From Promethearchaeota archaeon (lineage in GTDB: Archaea > Asgardarchaeota > Lokiarchaeia > Sigyniarchaeales > SOKP01): a stretch of 64,000 bases of DNA. A program made the position numbers and the translations under genes. Position 1 is the first letter of the stretch. Each line of letters begins with the position of its first letter. The notes below the pieces were generated by a model. That model worked only from the letters and a program-made list of their open reading frames with translations, made no database searches and was not told where the DNA came from. Below, piece by piece: positions 34,932 to 44,116 of this stretch. The stretch is from NCBI GenBank assembly GCA_019057865.1, contig JAHLWP010000005.1:62001-126000 (forward strand), given 5' to 3'.

Positions 34932-35708
34932 ATGCATTTTATTGGGATAGATATTGGGTCATTGGCGACAAAAATAGTCTTATTGAATAATAGTGATTTA
35001 ATCGACTATCGAACAGAACGATCTACATTTGATTTCAAAAGAATAGGACATAATTTATTTAAGGAGCTTTTAGAAAAGAATAACTTAAAAAAAGATGATG
35101 TTTTTGTTATGAGCACTGGCTATGGAAGAAATACAATAGATATTGCGGATGACCGAATTACTGAGATTACTGCTCATGCTCGTGGAGGGCAATTTTTCTT
35201 TCCAGATGCTCACTCGGTTATAGATATAGGGGGGCAAGATAGTAAGGCTATTGTTATGTCTCAGAAAACTGGGAATGTAATTGATTTTCAAATGAATGAT
35301 AAATGCGCAGCAGGAACTGGAAGGTTTCTTGAAGTCATGGCACATGCATTAGAGGTCCCAATTAATAAATTTGGAGACTTATCCTTGAATTCAACTAAAC
35401 CTGCCGCTATTAGTTCTACATGTACTGTTTTTGCAGAGAGTGAAGTTATCAGTCTTTTTGCTAGAGGAGCCTCTAAGCAAGACATAGCAAGTGGAATTCA
35501 TAAATCCATAGCAAGAAGAGTTGCAGGTATGGCAAAACGTATTGGGGTTGGACCTAAACTAGTTTTTTGTGGTGGAGTCGCTAAAAATCCTGCGGTTAAA
35601 AAATATTTAGAAGAAGAACTAGGATTCGAGATAGTTAGTCCAAAATACCCTCAATTAACAGGGGCTATTGGAGCTGCTTTAATAGCTCAAGAAAATCAAA
35701 GTAATTAA
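34932..35708 (+). CDS. 2-hydroxyacyl-CoA dehydratase activator (HgdC/BadG-type ATPase)
   Basis: 258 residues of the ASKHA-fold, 4Fe-4S archerase. Phosphate-binding GIDIGSLATK (5-14) and DIGGQDSK are clear, and the two cysteines that hold the bridging cluster are Cys125 (DKCAAGTGRF) and Cys164 (STCTVFAESE). It drives ATP-dependent, low-potential electron transfer to a dehydratase or benzoyl-CoA reductase. The two genes downstream encode the likely acceptor. Confidence 0.92.
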   Translation: MHFIGIDIGSLATKIVLLNNSDLIDYRTERSTFDFKRIGHNLFKELLEKNNLKKDDVFVMSTGYGRNTIDIADDRITEITAHARGGQFFFPDAHSVIDIGGQDSKAIVMSQKTGNVIDFQMNDKCAAGTGRFLEVMAHALEVPINKFGDLSLNSTKPAAISSTCTVFAESEVISLFARGASKQDIASGIHKSIARRVAGMAKRIGVGPKLVFCGGVAKNPAVKKYLEEELGFEIVSPKYPQLTGAIGAALIAQENQSN

Positions 35709-35819
35709 ACATTATTTGATTTTAAAATTATTATAATACTCATTATTTTTTTAATCAGTAACTTTTTTGAAGAATTACCTCTTTTTTGATAAATAATTCA
35801 ATAATTTTTAGATAATACA

Positions 35820-36956
35820 ATGGATGATTTAGAAATATTATCAGAATATTCATTATATCTCAAAGATAAAAAAGAAGAAGGAAAAAAAGTAATTGGATTC
35901 ATTGCTCATGATAATATACCTGAAGAATTAATAGATGCTGCTGGATTTATTCCATTGAGAATGATATTTGCAGGAAATGATGAATTGATGAATGCTAGTC
36001 ATGATTACCTACCACCTTCGACTTGTGCATTTGCCCAATCTTCCATTGGATTGTTCTCATTAAAACCAAGCCAATTTAATTTTTTAAATTTATTAGAATA
36101 CTTTATTGTATCAAACCATTGCGTATCTGATATATGTGCTTCTGAAATAATCTCAAGATATTTTAATATCCCACGATTAAACTTCTATATTTCATATACT
36201 AAGAATGATAATAGTTTAAAATATTTTAAATTAGAATTAATGGATTTGAAGCAACAGCTTGAAAAAATAAGGGGGAGCGAAATACCAAGTGAAGACTTGA
36301 GGGAGAGTATAATAAAATATAATAAGTTTAAGAAAAGACTTCTAGAAATAAATAATTTAAATATTAAGAGTTCCGAAAAGTTAAGGATATTCCAAATAGC
36401 AATGTTAATTGGTCCCGAATTTCTCCCTAAATTAGATGAGATTCTACATGAATTTAGAGAAAAAACACCTCAAGAACCTAATAAAACAAAGGATCTAATT
36501 GTTACCGGATGTTCAATATTTATAAATGATTTTCTAATTGATTTAATAGAAGAAAGTGGAGGAAATGTTGCTTTTTTTGATACTTGGATTGGAAACAGTT
36601 ATTTATCACAAACTTTTGAAGAGGAGAAATTAAATTCAGAACTAGATCCTTTAGATCTATTAGTTCATAGATTTAAAAACAATATTTATGGAGATCATTC
36701 TGTCCCTAATTACTTAGAATTAAAAATTTCCCAAATTGAAAAGATTTATCACGATTACAAGCAGAAAACTGGAAAGAAATTAGGAGTTATAAATCATATT
36801 ATTAAATTTTGTGATCACATTTCAATTATGTCTGCTCATTTTAAAAATCAATTACAAGAAAAAGGGATTCGCGTTTTAAATTTAGAAAGAGATTATTCAA
36901 GAGCTAATCGAGGTCAATTATCTACTCGAATAGAAGCATTCATGGAGATGTTGTAA
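35820..36956 (+). CDS. 2-hydroxyacyl-CoA dehydratase small subunit-like (HgdB/BcrC family)
   Basis: 378 residues. The family opening IGFIAHDNIPEELIDAAGFIPLRM is present. Candidate cluster cysteines are in PPSTCAFAQSS, SNHCVSDICAS and IKFCDH, and the protein ends with the family helix GQLSTRIEAFMEML. It is likely a Fe-S subunit that receives electrons from the upstream activator. The ATG of the next gene follows 2 bp after its stop, so the two products probably form a heterodimer. Confidence 0.8.
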   Translation: MDDLEILSEYSLYLKDKKEEGKKVIGFIAHDNIPEELIDAAGFIPLRMIFAGNDELMNASHDYLPPSTCAFAQSSIGLFSLKPSQFNFLNLLEYFIVSNHCVSDICASEIISRYFNIPRLNFYISYTKNDNSLKYFKLELMDLKQQLEKIRGSEIPSEDLRESIIKYNKFKKRLLEINNLNIKSSEKLRIFQIAMLIGPEFLPKLDEILHEFREKTPQEPNKTKDLIVTGCSIFINDFLIDLIEESGGNVAFFDTWIGNSYLSQTFEEEKLNSELDPLDLLVHRFKNNIYGDHSVPNYLELKISQIEKIYHDYKQKTGKKLGVINHIIKFCDHISIMSAHFKNQLQEKGIRVLNLERDYSRANRGQLSTRIEAFMEML

Positions 36957-36958
36957 AA

Positions 36959-38317
36959 ATGAGTTTAATAGCTGATGATATCATTCAATTCTCATCTGTA
37001 TTAAGAATTGCTTACAATCTATTAGCAGGAAGAGACTATTTAAAGAGAAAGAAGTTCCGGGAAAAGAAAAAATTAATATCAGTTGCTCTACCCTTTTCAG
37101 ATTTAATCTATGGATTTCCTGATTTAGTCCCTGTTTTTCCGATAAGGATGCATGCCTTTAAAATCCATAAATATCTCACATATCTCTCTTTAGGCTCTGA
37201 TATTTTTGGGTGGAAGCGTGTTTCTAAATTTTTAAGCTTTGTAAAAAATCTTGGAATTAGTGAAGCAAGTAGAATCATCGAAGAAATCATTGGTGATGTG
37301 ATAGATACTGTTAATGATAAATATAATGAAATGTATGACCTTGGAATAGAAAGTGGCATTCCGAATGATTTTTGTTATGGAATAAAGTCTCTCTATGGTA
37401 TGCATGTGAGTAAGGGAAAGAATGTAGAAGCTACTTTGAATTACACAATTCGATGCAGTGCATGGAATAAGTATTTAGAATCCTTGAAAACGATTAAAAA
37501 TCCTGCTAAACAGGTCTGGATTGACATTCCTCCGAGAAACATTGGTAATGCCTTAGAATTATTAACAGAAAATATTTATGATGCTATTAGAGAATTAGAA
37601 AAGATAAGTGGAAATAATTATGATAAAAATATTTTGCGAAATCATTTTCAAGTAGCCAATGAAATAAGGAAATATTACAAAACAATTCTATATGAAATAA
37701 GCACATCTGATTTTTATCCCTGTAATCCTGCCACATTTAGTGAAATATTAGTAATTTTAAATAATAGTTTTCAAGATTATAATTCCAATGCAAATCGATA
37801 TAGAGATAACATGTCATCATTAGTAAATGAAATGAAAGAGAGAATTAGAAATAAAATTGGAATGGACGTAAGTAAAATGCCACGAATCCTAGTTACACCC
37901 ATGTTTGGTGGTTGGGAACCAAAAAGCCATGAAATAATCTATGAATTAGGGGGTCGGGCATTATATGCTGATTGGGACATGCTATTACTCTTGGAAGAAA
38001 TACCTATCTCAAAATTCTCGGATCCTGTAGAAGCATATGCTCAATTTCTATTGAATGCTACTAAGACAGGAATCGGGTGTGACAATGACACCCTTACAGA
38101 TTCTTACATAAGATTGGCTAAACAATTAAAAGCTGAAGGTCTTGTTTTTATTCAATTATTTGGTTGCCATTCAATTTCAAATTGCTATGCAATGCTTAAA
38201 GAAAAAATTCGCAGAGACCTAGAAATTCCGAGCATTGCTTTAACATTTAATAAAATTGGAGAGAATGTAGAGCAAGTTAAAACGCGCTTAGGAGCTTTTA
38301 TGGAGATGTTTAATTAA
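36959..38317 (+). CDS. 2-hydroxyacyl-CoA dehydratase large subunit-like (HgdA/BcrB family), copy 1
   Basis: 452 residues. Conserved blocks are FYPCNPATFSEIL, MPRILVTPMFGGWEPKSHEIIYELGGR, LFGCHSISNCY and the end GENVEQVKTRLGAFMEMF. Cysteines at DFCYG, IRCSAW, FYPCN, IGCD and FGCHS are shared with the copy at 42728. The substrate (2-hydroxyacyl-CoA, aromatic CoA ester or other) cannot be assigned from sequence. It forms a unit with the small-subunit gene. Confidence 0.8.
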   Translation: MSLIADDIIQFSSVLRIAYNLLAGRDYLKRKKFREKKKLISVALPFSDLIYGFPDLVPVFPIRMHAFKIHKYLTYLSLGSDIFGWKRVSKFLSFVKNLGISEASRIIEEIIGDVIDTVNDKYNEMYDLGIESGIPNDFCYGIKSLYGMHVSKGKNVEATLNYTIRCSAWNKYLESLKTIKNPAKQVWIDIPPRNIGNALELLTENIYDAIRELEKISGNNYDKNILRNHFQVANEIRKYYKTILYEISTSDFYPCNPATFSEILVILNNSFQDYNSNANRYRDNMSSLVNEMKERIRNKIGMDVSKMPRILVTPMFGGWEPKSHEIIYELGGRALYADWDMLLLLEEIPISKFSDPVEAYAQFLLNATKTGIGCDNDTLTDSYIRLAKQLKAEGLVFIQLFGCHSISNCYAMLKEKIRRDLEIPSIALTFNKIGENVEQVKTRLGAFMEMFN

Positions 38318-38381
38318 ATTCACAAAAATAGTAAATGTAAACTCTGATTAACTAGGAAAAAAATGAAAGATAAGGAATAAA

Positions 38382-38723
38382 ATAAAATATGATAAGCTTT
38401 TTGTGTATGGTACATTGCAGCATGGACAAAGCAGACATTACATTCTCCAACATTTGAAGTTTGAAAAAGCTGTATTACCAAAGTATAGAAAAGTTTCTCC
38501 CCCCTCCTTAGGATTTCCATTCATTATACGTGATGAAAACTCACAAGTGAATGGTGAAATTTATTACGGTCTAGATGATGAATTATTTCAATCATTAGAT
38601 CTTATTGAAGGAGAAGGTTCTTTATATCACAGAATTTTAGTAAAAGTGAAACCACAAAATAGACAGGAAATAGAATGCTTTGTTTATTATCCTGATAAAA
38701 GACTTATTAATAGTTATTTATAA
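38382..38723 (+). CDS. GGCT-like (gamma-glutamylcyclotransferase fold) protein, non-AUG start
   Basis: About 113 residues. The family begins with a strand KLFVYGTL that forms the substrate loop, and the same words appear here as DKLFVYGTLQHG. The glutamate near the active site is in DLIEGEGSLYHR. GTG 38403 lies inside that strand, so initiation must be upstream. After a TGA at 38364-38366 the only candidates are ATA codons, and ATA 38382 follows AAGGA (38372-38376) by 5 nt. The role may be gamma-glutamyl amine or peptide turnover, matching the adjacent GATase-like gene. Confidence 0.65.
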   Translation: MKYDKLFVYGTLQHGQSRHYILQHLKFEKAVLPKYRKVSPPSLGFPFIIRDENSQVNGEIYYGLDDELFQSLDLIEGEGSLYHRILVKVKPQNRQEIECFVYYPDKRLINSYL

Positions 38724-38726
38724 TTA

Positions 38727-39485
38727 ATGTGGGGATTTATTATGGAAGAGAGAAATGAAATTAATAACGTAGAAAAAAAAAAGATAAGTCTTATTGATAA
38801 TTATCCAATTGGTTTTCCGACAGACAGGATTTCGAGAATCGAATCGATTTTAAATGAGAGTATTGCTAATATTAAGGTTGAGACAGTAAATTTTTCTAAA
38901 TTAAGTTTAAAAAATCTAGAGGATTGTATTGGTATAATTTTATCTGGCTCCATTTTAAACGTTTCTGATTTCTATTATAATGACAGATTGAGAGATTATT
39001 TCAAACAAGAATTAGAATTAATAAGATATTTTAACCAAATACCGATTTTAGGAGTTTGTTTTGGATTTCATATTACAGCGTATGCATTTGGTGGCCAAGT
39101 ATGCAGGATGCGGATACCTGGTTTATTAGGAGGAAAAATTATATTTATTCTATTAAAGGAAACTGATGATTTGATAACAAAAAAAAACATACCTGTTGAT
39201 ATATTCCACAGGGATTTTGTCTCTCCAAATGATTCAAAAATTCAAAATTCTTTTGAAATAAATTGTACAACGAGAATAAAAGGATATAAATTAATACAAT
39301 ATATTCGACATAAAGAAAGACCTATTTTTGGTATCCAATTTCACCCCGAAACTCATGAATCTTATCATTTTCGCTCAAGTATTTACGATGAGAGGATAAT
39401 TGCTAAGACAATAGAAATCGGACAAGAAGTTATTAATAATTTTGCATGGCTTAGTCTACATAAGCATAATTCCAAAAATCTATAG
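38727..39485 (+). CDS. Class I glutamine amidotransferase-like protein
   Basis: 252 residues with a GMP-synthase-type GATase fold. The nucleophile elbow is GVCFGFH (Cys111), and the His-Glu pair is FGIQFHPETHE (His206, Glu208), so the catalytic triad is complete. There is no synthetase domain, so it may be a gamma-glutamyl hydrolase or partner of an unidentified synthetase. It begins 3 bp after the GGCT gene. A second ATG at 38742, behind GGGG, is an alternative start. Confidence 0.75.
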   Translation: MWGFIMEERNEINNVEKKKISLIDNYPIGFPTDRISRIESILNESIANIKVETVNFSKLSLKNLEDCIGIILSGSILNVSDFYYNDRLRDYFKQELELIRYFNQIPILGVCFGFHITAYAFGGQVCRMRIPGLLGGKIIFILLKETDDLITKKNIPVDIFHRDFVSPNDSKIQNSFEINCTTRIKGYKLIQYIRHKERPIFGIQFHPETHESYHFRSSIYDERIIAKTIEIGQEVINNFAWLSLHKHNSKNL

Positions 39486-39661
39486 AAAGAATGGTTATTA
39501 TGATTAATATATTTAATGGTAATTTCAATTTTTTGTATTAAAGGATAAAAAACAAGATTATCCTATGGAATAGACATTATTCGACTAATTTATTGAGAGT
39601 AAAAGATTATTTTTTTATTTCATTTTAAGTTCCAAATTAAAAAATAGATTCAATTTTTATC

Positions 39662-40669
39662 TTATGCTAAAATTGATTCATAGACCTTAATATAATCGTC
39701 AACCATTCTTTCAACAGTAAATTTTTTTTCAACCCATCTTCGACATTCTGCACGATCAATAATATCAATTTTTTTTAATGCCGTAATTGCCTCTTCAATA
39801 GAATTGACTAAAAATCCAGTTTTTCCATTTACGATTACTTCAGACATACTCCCTTTATTAAAAGAAATAACAGGTGTTCCACAAGCCATTGCTTCCACAA
39901 CCGACAAACCAAATGCCTCGGGAATATTAATAGGGTTCAATAAGGCATAGCCTCCGCCTAATAACTCATCCCTCTTCTTCGGACCAGCAATACCAACGTA
40001 TTTTATTAGATCATTATTAAGAAAGGGTTCTACTTCTTTTTGAAAATAAGCTTTATCTTGTATAATCCCTGCCAAGATTAATTTCATTCCCACTTTACGT
40101 GCTATATCAATAGCTTCTTTAGTACCTTTATCATGATGTATTCGCCCAAAAAATATTAAATAATCTTTTGATTTTGATTTAAAAGTAAATTGGTTCAAAT
40201 CTATACCATGATATACTGTAGCAATATAATCCAAGTCTGGAATCCTAGCGGCATTGCTAATAGAAACATAATAGCTCTGATTATTATATTTTTTATAAAC
40301 TGGTAAAATTTTGGGAGATGAGATGCCATGGATTGTTGTTAAAACAGGAGTAGAAGTCATCTTCATATAAGTTAGGGGTAGGAAATCAAAATGATTATGA
40401 ATGATATCAAAATCATCTCCCTTTTCGAACACTTCAGATATATGTAAGCATTCCCAAACTTTTGCTATTAATTTATCATCTTCTTCATAGCCATGAGGAG
40501 AGACTCCTTCAAGATGTGCCTTAGTAATTGAATTTTTTGTTGCAAATAAGGTGACTTCAATTCCTTTCTTAACAAGACCTTCAGTTAATAAAGAAACTAC
40601 ATATTCCCATGGGCCATAGGAACGAGGAGGGGTACGCCATGCAATGGGAGCGAGCATTGCTATGTGCAT
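39662..40669 (-). CDS. GT4-family glycosyltransferase
   Basis: 335 residues with a complete GT-B fold. The N-terminal acceptor domain starts MHIAMLAPIAWRTPPRSYGPWE, and the donor domain has the E-x7-E motif PEAFGLSVVEAMACGTPVIS, typical of family 4 retaining enzymes. Donor and acceptor are unknown. It is the last gene of an operon with GH130 and a half-glycosyltransferase, and begins 2 bp after the GH130 stop. Confidence 0.87.
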   Translation of the reverse strand: MHIAMLAPIAWRTPPRSYGPWEYVVSLLTEGLVKKGIEVTLFATKNSITKAHLEGVSPHGYEEDDKLIAKVWECLHISEVFEKGDDFDIIHNHFDFLPLTYMKMTSTPVLTTIHGISSPKILPVYKKYNNQSYYVSISNAARIPDLDYIATVYHGIDLNQFTFKSKSKDYLIFFGRIHHDKGTKEAIDIARKVGMKLILAGIIQDKAYFQKEVEPFLNNDLIKYVGIAGPKKRDELLGGGYALLNPINIPEAFGLSVVEAMACGTPVISFNKGSMSEVIVNGKTGFLVNSIEEAITALKKIDIIDRAECRRWVEKKFTVERMVDDYIKVYESILA

Positions 40670-40671
40670 AA

Positions 40672-41643
40672 TTACCCTCCTGATAAGGAATTATGCTCTT
40701 TAAGCCATTCAAGAAGTTCTGAAAGATTAGCTCTTGCTAAACCAATACAACTATCAGCACATCCATAATAAAGTAAGACATCATCATTTTTTTGAATCCA
40801 GCCACATGGAAAAACTACTTTATCAACATCACCAAATATCTCATAAGATTCTTTTGGAGAAAAAACCCATTCATCAGATCTGGCAATTACATTGCGAGGA
40901 TCTTTTAAATCTAAAAGTGCAAGCCCTAACCGATATATAATGCCACTAGCAGTAGATTTAACTCCATGGTAAAGAATTAACCAACCCTCGTCAGTTCTCA
41001 AAGGTGGGGGTGATATACCAATTTTTTTTGCATCCCACCAGCTACCTCTCCTAGCTTTAATAAGAACCTGATGCTCCCCCCAATGTTTAAGATTTGGAGA
41101 AAAAGCAATCCAAATATGAGCCCCAGTACCAGGCATTTTGGCAACTGGTCGATGAATCATTGCCCAGCGCCCATTATAGCGAATTGGAAATAATGCAGCA
41201 TCTTTATTTTCAGGTGGCATCACAGGACCATAACGAGTAAAATTTTGAAAGTCTGAAGTAGTTATCAACGAAACTAAAGGTCCGCCCTCTGAATAAGCTG
41301 TGTATGTAATAGCTAATAATCTTTTTTCCTCTAAAAAAACAATTCTCGGGTCTTCAATTCCCCAAATTTCTTCCGGGTATGTCTCTGGGTTGGGCAATAT
41401 AGTTGGTTGAGAATCAATTTCCCAATTGCTTATACCATTTTTGCTTCGTGCTAATGTTAGATGGGATATACCACGTCTATCTTCAACTCGCATTAATAAA
41501 AAAATTTTATCATCCAATTTTATTGCTCCTGCATTGAATACTGAATTTGCCATATAGGGAATATCATTTATTGAAATAATGGGATTTTGTGGATCCCGAT
41601 GAAAAAGTTCTTTTATCATATTGCTTTTTATTTTTCTCACCAA
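40672..41643 (-). CDS. GH130-family beta-mannoside phosphorylase/hydrolase
   Basis: 323 residues of five-bladed beta-propeller type. GH130 features are NPIISINDIPYMANSVFNAGAIKLDDKIFLLMRVED, the acid DPR motif in WGIEDPRIVF, KDAALFPIRYNGRWAMIHRP, and the C-terminal YYGCADSCIGLA. These enzymes phosphorolyse or hydrolyse beta-mannosides, which links the operon to a mannose-containing glycan. The first in-frame start is TTG 41643; ATG 41619 gives the more usual MIKELFHR opening. Confidence 0.85.
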   Translation of the reverse strand: MVRKIKSNMIKELFHRDPQNPIISINDIPYMANSVFNAGAIKLDDKIFLLMRVEDRRGISHLTLARSKNGISNWEIDSQPTILPNPETYPEEIWGIEDPRIVFLEEKRLLAITYTAYSEGGPLVSLITTSDFQNFTRYGPVMPPENKDAALFPIRYNGRWAMIHRPVAKMPGTGAHIWIAFSPNLKHWGEHQVLIKARRGSWWDAKKIGISPPPLRTDEGWLILYHGVKSTASGIIYRLGLALLDLKDPRNVIARSDEWVFSPKESYEIFGDVDKVVFPCGWIQKNDDVLLYYGCADSCIGLARANLSELLEWLKEHNSLSGG

Positions 41644-42291
41644 TTAGAATTCTGGTTCTAATACTACAGGTTTTCCAGAGATTTTAGCATTTCGTGCTAA
41701 ATCATAAGCCTGATTATACTTATCAGCAATTATTTCCCATGAAACAACCTCATCAAGATAGTGCTTTAAATTTTCACCAAGTGACATTCTAAGATTTTCA
41801 TCACATGCTAATCTAATTACATTTTTCTTTAACATTTTCTTAGTTGTAAATAATAAACCACCACCACTTTCTAAAGTTTGCGCAGTTAATCCTTCCATTG
41901 GAGCTGTTGTTATATATGGTTTATTCAGAGATATTATCCTTGCTAATGTTCCAGATTGAGTTTCATCAATAGTTGGTAATATAATGAAATCACATATTCC
42001 CATCACTTTATAATAGATATCTCCTCTAGGGATAAATTCATAATAATGTGCTATCCCCTTGCTTTGAAGATCAAGAACATCAGACTTCCACATTATATAA
42101 TCACGTTGATGATTTGGATCACGTATAGTACCAGCTGCAAATAAATTCCATTTTTGACCACATTTTTTTTTAATTTCTTCATTTCTCTTTAGATTTCTTT
42201 TATTTATATATTTAGAAGATAAAATTTCAAGATTATTTAGATTCTTATCTAATTTCTCATTTATTTCTGCTTTTCTATTTTCATTTTTCAA
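41644..42291 (-). CDS. Stand-alone C-terminal half of a GT-B glycosyltransferase
   Basis: 215 residues. After a charged N-terminal 50, the sequence matches only the nucleotide-sugar-binding half of a GT4-like enzyme: YKVMGICDFIILPTIDETQSGTLARIISLNKPYITTA, then SGGGLLFTT and a C-terminal helix. There is no acceptor domain. A strong GGTGG (42296-42303 region) sits 5 nt before the TTG start, and the operon continues directly into GH130, so the gene looks intact rather than truncated. It may pair with another chain or serve as a regulator. Confidence 0.65.
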   Translation of the reverse strand: MKNENRKAEINEKLDKNLNNLEILSSKYINKRNLKRNEEIKKKCGQKWNLFAAGTIRDPNHQRDYIMWKSDVLDLQSKGIAHYYEFIPRGDIYYKVMGICDFIILPTIDETQSGTLARIISLNKPYITTAPMEGLTAQTLESGGGLLFTTKKMLKKNVIRLACDENLRMSLGENLKHYLDEVVSWEIIADKYNQAYDLARNAKISGKPVVLEPEF

Positions 42292-42727
42292 AATACCACC
42301 TTTGATCTGTCTTTAAATCCTAAGAATGTTAAATCTGAAAATTATTTCATTATATGGGAAGAATTTATTTCATAATTGGCTTGAATGAAATTCTTATTTT
42401 TAACATTCAATTTAAATTAAAAAAATGATTAAGATAAAAGGATATCAAATTATTTACTTTTCTTTTATAATAATATAATTCAAAATATTTAATTTTTACC
42501 TTAAAGAAGTAGTAATTTTTGATTAATATTTTAAACACCTAATGGGTCTTATTGAATTTTTTTTTAAAAAACTAATCATTTCGATTTTTTCTGGTATTCT
42601 TAATAATTTGAATAATATATCAACTCTAAAATAATTCTAATAAATTTTAAAACAAAATCTTGATTTTTCTTAAATGACAATTCTAAAATATCAATAAGAA
42701 TTTTGTTGTTCTAGGAGTTTATAAAAA
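42292..42727. other. Divergent intergenic region
   Basis: 436 bp, about 80% A+T. No coding signal or RNA was seen. At the right end AGGAG (42714-42718) is the ribosome binding site for the dehydratase-like gene at 42728. At the left end AAAGGTGG serves the half-glycosyltransferase. Confidence 0.5.
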
Positions 42728-44077
42728 ATGAGTATTTACGCCGACGATGTTATAAGTTTTACATCAGTTTTAAAGATGTCTTATAATTTTTTAACGGGTA
42801 GAGATTATTTAACAAAGAGAAAACAAAAAGAGAAAAAGAAACTAATTTCTGTTGCATTAGGTTTTCCAGATTTAGTTTTTGCTGCTAATGCAATACCTGT
42901 ATTTCCCATAAGAATGGAGAAATTCAAAATTAATTTATATTTGATGGCATTAAATTCTGCCACAAGCTTATTTGGTTGGGATCTTACAACAAAAATTTTA
43001 GGGATCGCAAGGCAATTAGACTTTTTAAAGGTAGTTGAAAAGGTATTAGATGATGTTGTTAACTCAATTAATGAAAAATATAATGAAATGTATGATTTAG
43101 GAGTTAAGAATGGAGGCCCTTCTGACTTATGTTATGGTGTAAATGCTCTCTATGGAATGCATAAATCAAGGGGATCTGTTTTAGATGGGAACTTAAATTT
43201 TGCCATGCGTTGCGGTGAGTGGAATAAATTCTCAGAATCATTGCAAACAATAGTTCCTAATCAAATTTGGGTTAATATTCCTCCAAGAGAAATAGAAAAT
43301 GAAGATAAAGCATTAGAAATTATGGTAAATAATGTCAAAAAAGCAATATCAGAATTAGAGGGTATAACAGGGAATTATATTACTGATAATAGTTTAAAAA
43401 AACAATTTCGAATAGGTAATCAAGTTAAAAGGTTTTATAAAACAATTTTATATGAAATATGTTCATCTGATTTTTATCCTTGTAATCCCGCTACTTTTGC
43501 TGAAATATTAGCTTTATTAACAATTTCCTTCCAAGATTACAATTCTAATGCACAAAGATATTTAGAAAATATGAGTCAATTAGTTACTGAAATGCGGGAA
43601 AGAATAAAAAAAGGGATAGGGATGGATGTATCTGACATGCCACGTATCTTAATAACCCCTATGTTTGGAGGCTGGGAACCAGAAACTCATGAAATAATAT
43701 ATGAATTAGGTGGCAGGGTTATTTACGCGGATTGGGAAATCTTGGGGCTGTTAGAAGAAATACTAGTATCAAATGATTCGGATCCTATCGAGAATTATGC
43801 TAAATTCCTTTTGAGAGCTTCAAAAAAAGGAATAGGATGCAATATTAATAATTTAAAAAATTCTTATCTGAAAGCCGCTAAGCAAATGAAAGTTGATGGT
43901 TTAATTTTTAATGAAGTATATGGATGTCCTTCTATATCTAACAATTATGACATCTTAAGAGAGGAAATCAAAACTGAACTTGATATTCCTGCAATTGTTA
44001 TTAATTTTAGAAAAATTGGTGAAAATGTTGAACTTGTGAAATCACAACTTAGAACCTACATGGAAGTATTCAAGTAA
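42728..44077 (+). CDS. 2-hydroxyacyl-CoA dehydratase large subunit-like (HgdA/BcrB family), copy 2
   Basis: 449 residues, a clear full-length paralogue of the protein at 36959. Blocks FYPCNPATFAEIL, MPRILITPMFGGWEPETHEIIYELGGR and GENVELVKSQLRTYMEVF are nearly identical, while residues 60-130 and 180-230 diverge. All five shared cysteine positions are kept. It has no adjacent small subunit, so it may exchange with copy 1 in the same complex or act on a different substrate. A strong AGGAG precedes the ATG. Confidence 0.8.
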   Translation: MSIYADDVISFTSVLKMSYNFLTGRDYLTKRKQKEKKKLISVALGFPDLVFAANAIPVFPIRMEKFKINLYLMALNSATSLFGWDLTTKILGIARQLDFLKVVEKVLDDVVNSINEKYNEMYDLGVKNGGPSDLCYGVNALYGMHKSRGSVLDGNLNFAMRCGEWNKFSESLQTIVPNQIWVNIPPREIENEDKALEIMVNNVKKAISELEGITGNYITDNSLKKQFRIGNQVKRFYKTILYEICSSDFYPCNPATFAEILALLTISFQDYNSNAQRYLENMSQLVTEMRERIKKGIGMDVSDMPRILITPMFGGWEPETHEIIYELGGRVIYADWEILGLLEEILVSNDSDPIENYAKFLLRASKKGIGCNINNLKNSYLKAAKQMKVDGLIFNEVYGCPSISNNYDILREEIKTELDIPAIVINFRKIGENVELVKSQLRTYMEVFK

Positions 44078-44116
44078 AATTTACCCAAAATATAGAAAGA
44101 GAATAAATCAAAATAC

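Noticed and set aside
36959-44077. A recent segmental duplication explaining the two dehydratase large subunits
   Set aside because: The genes between and around them are not duplicated and the two proteins differ substantially, so the duplication is old or the copies arrived separately.
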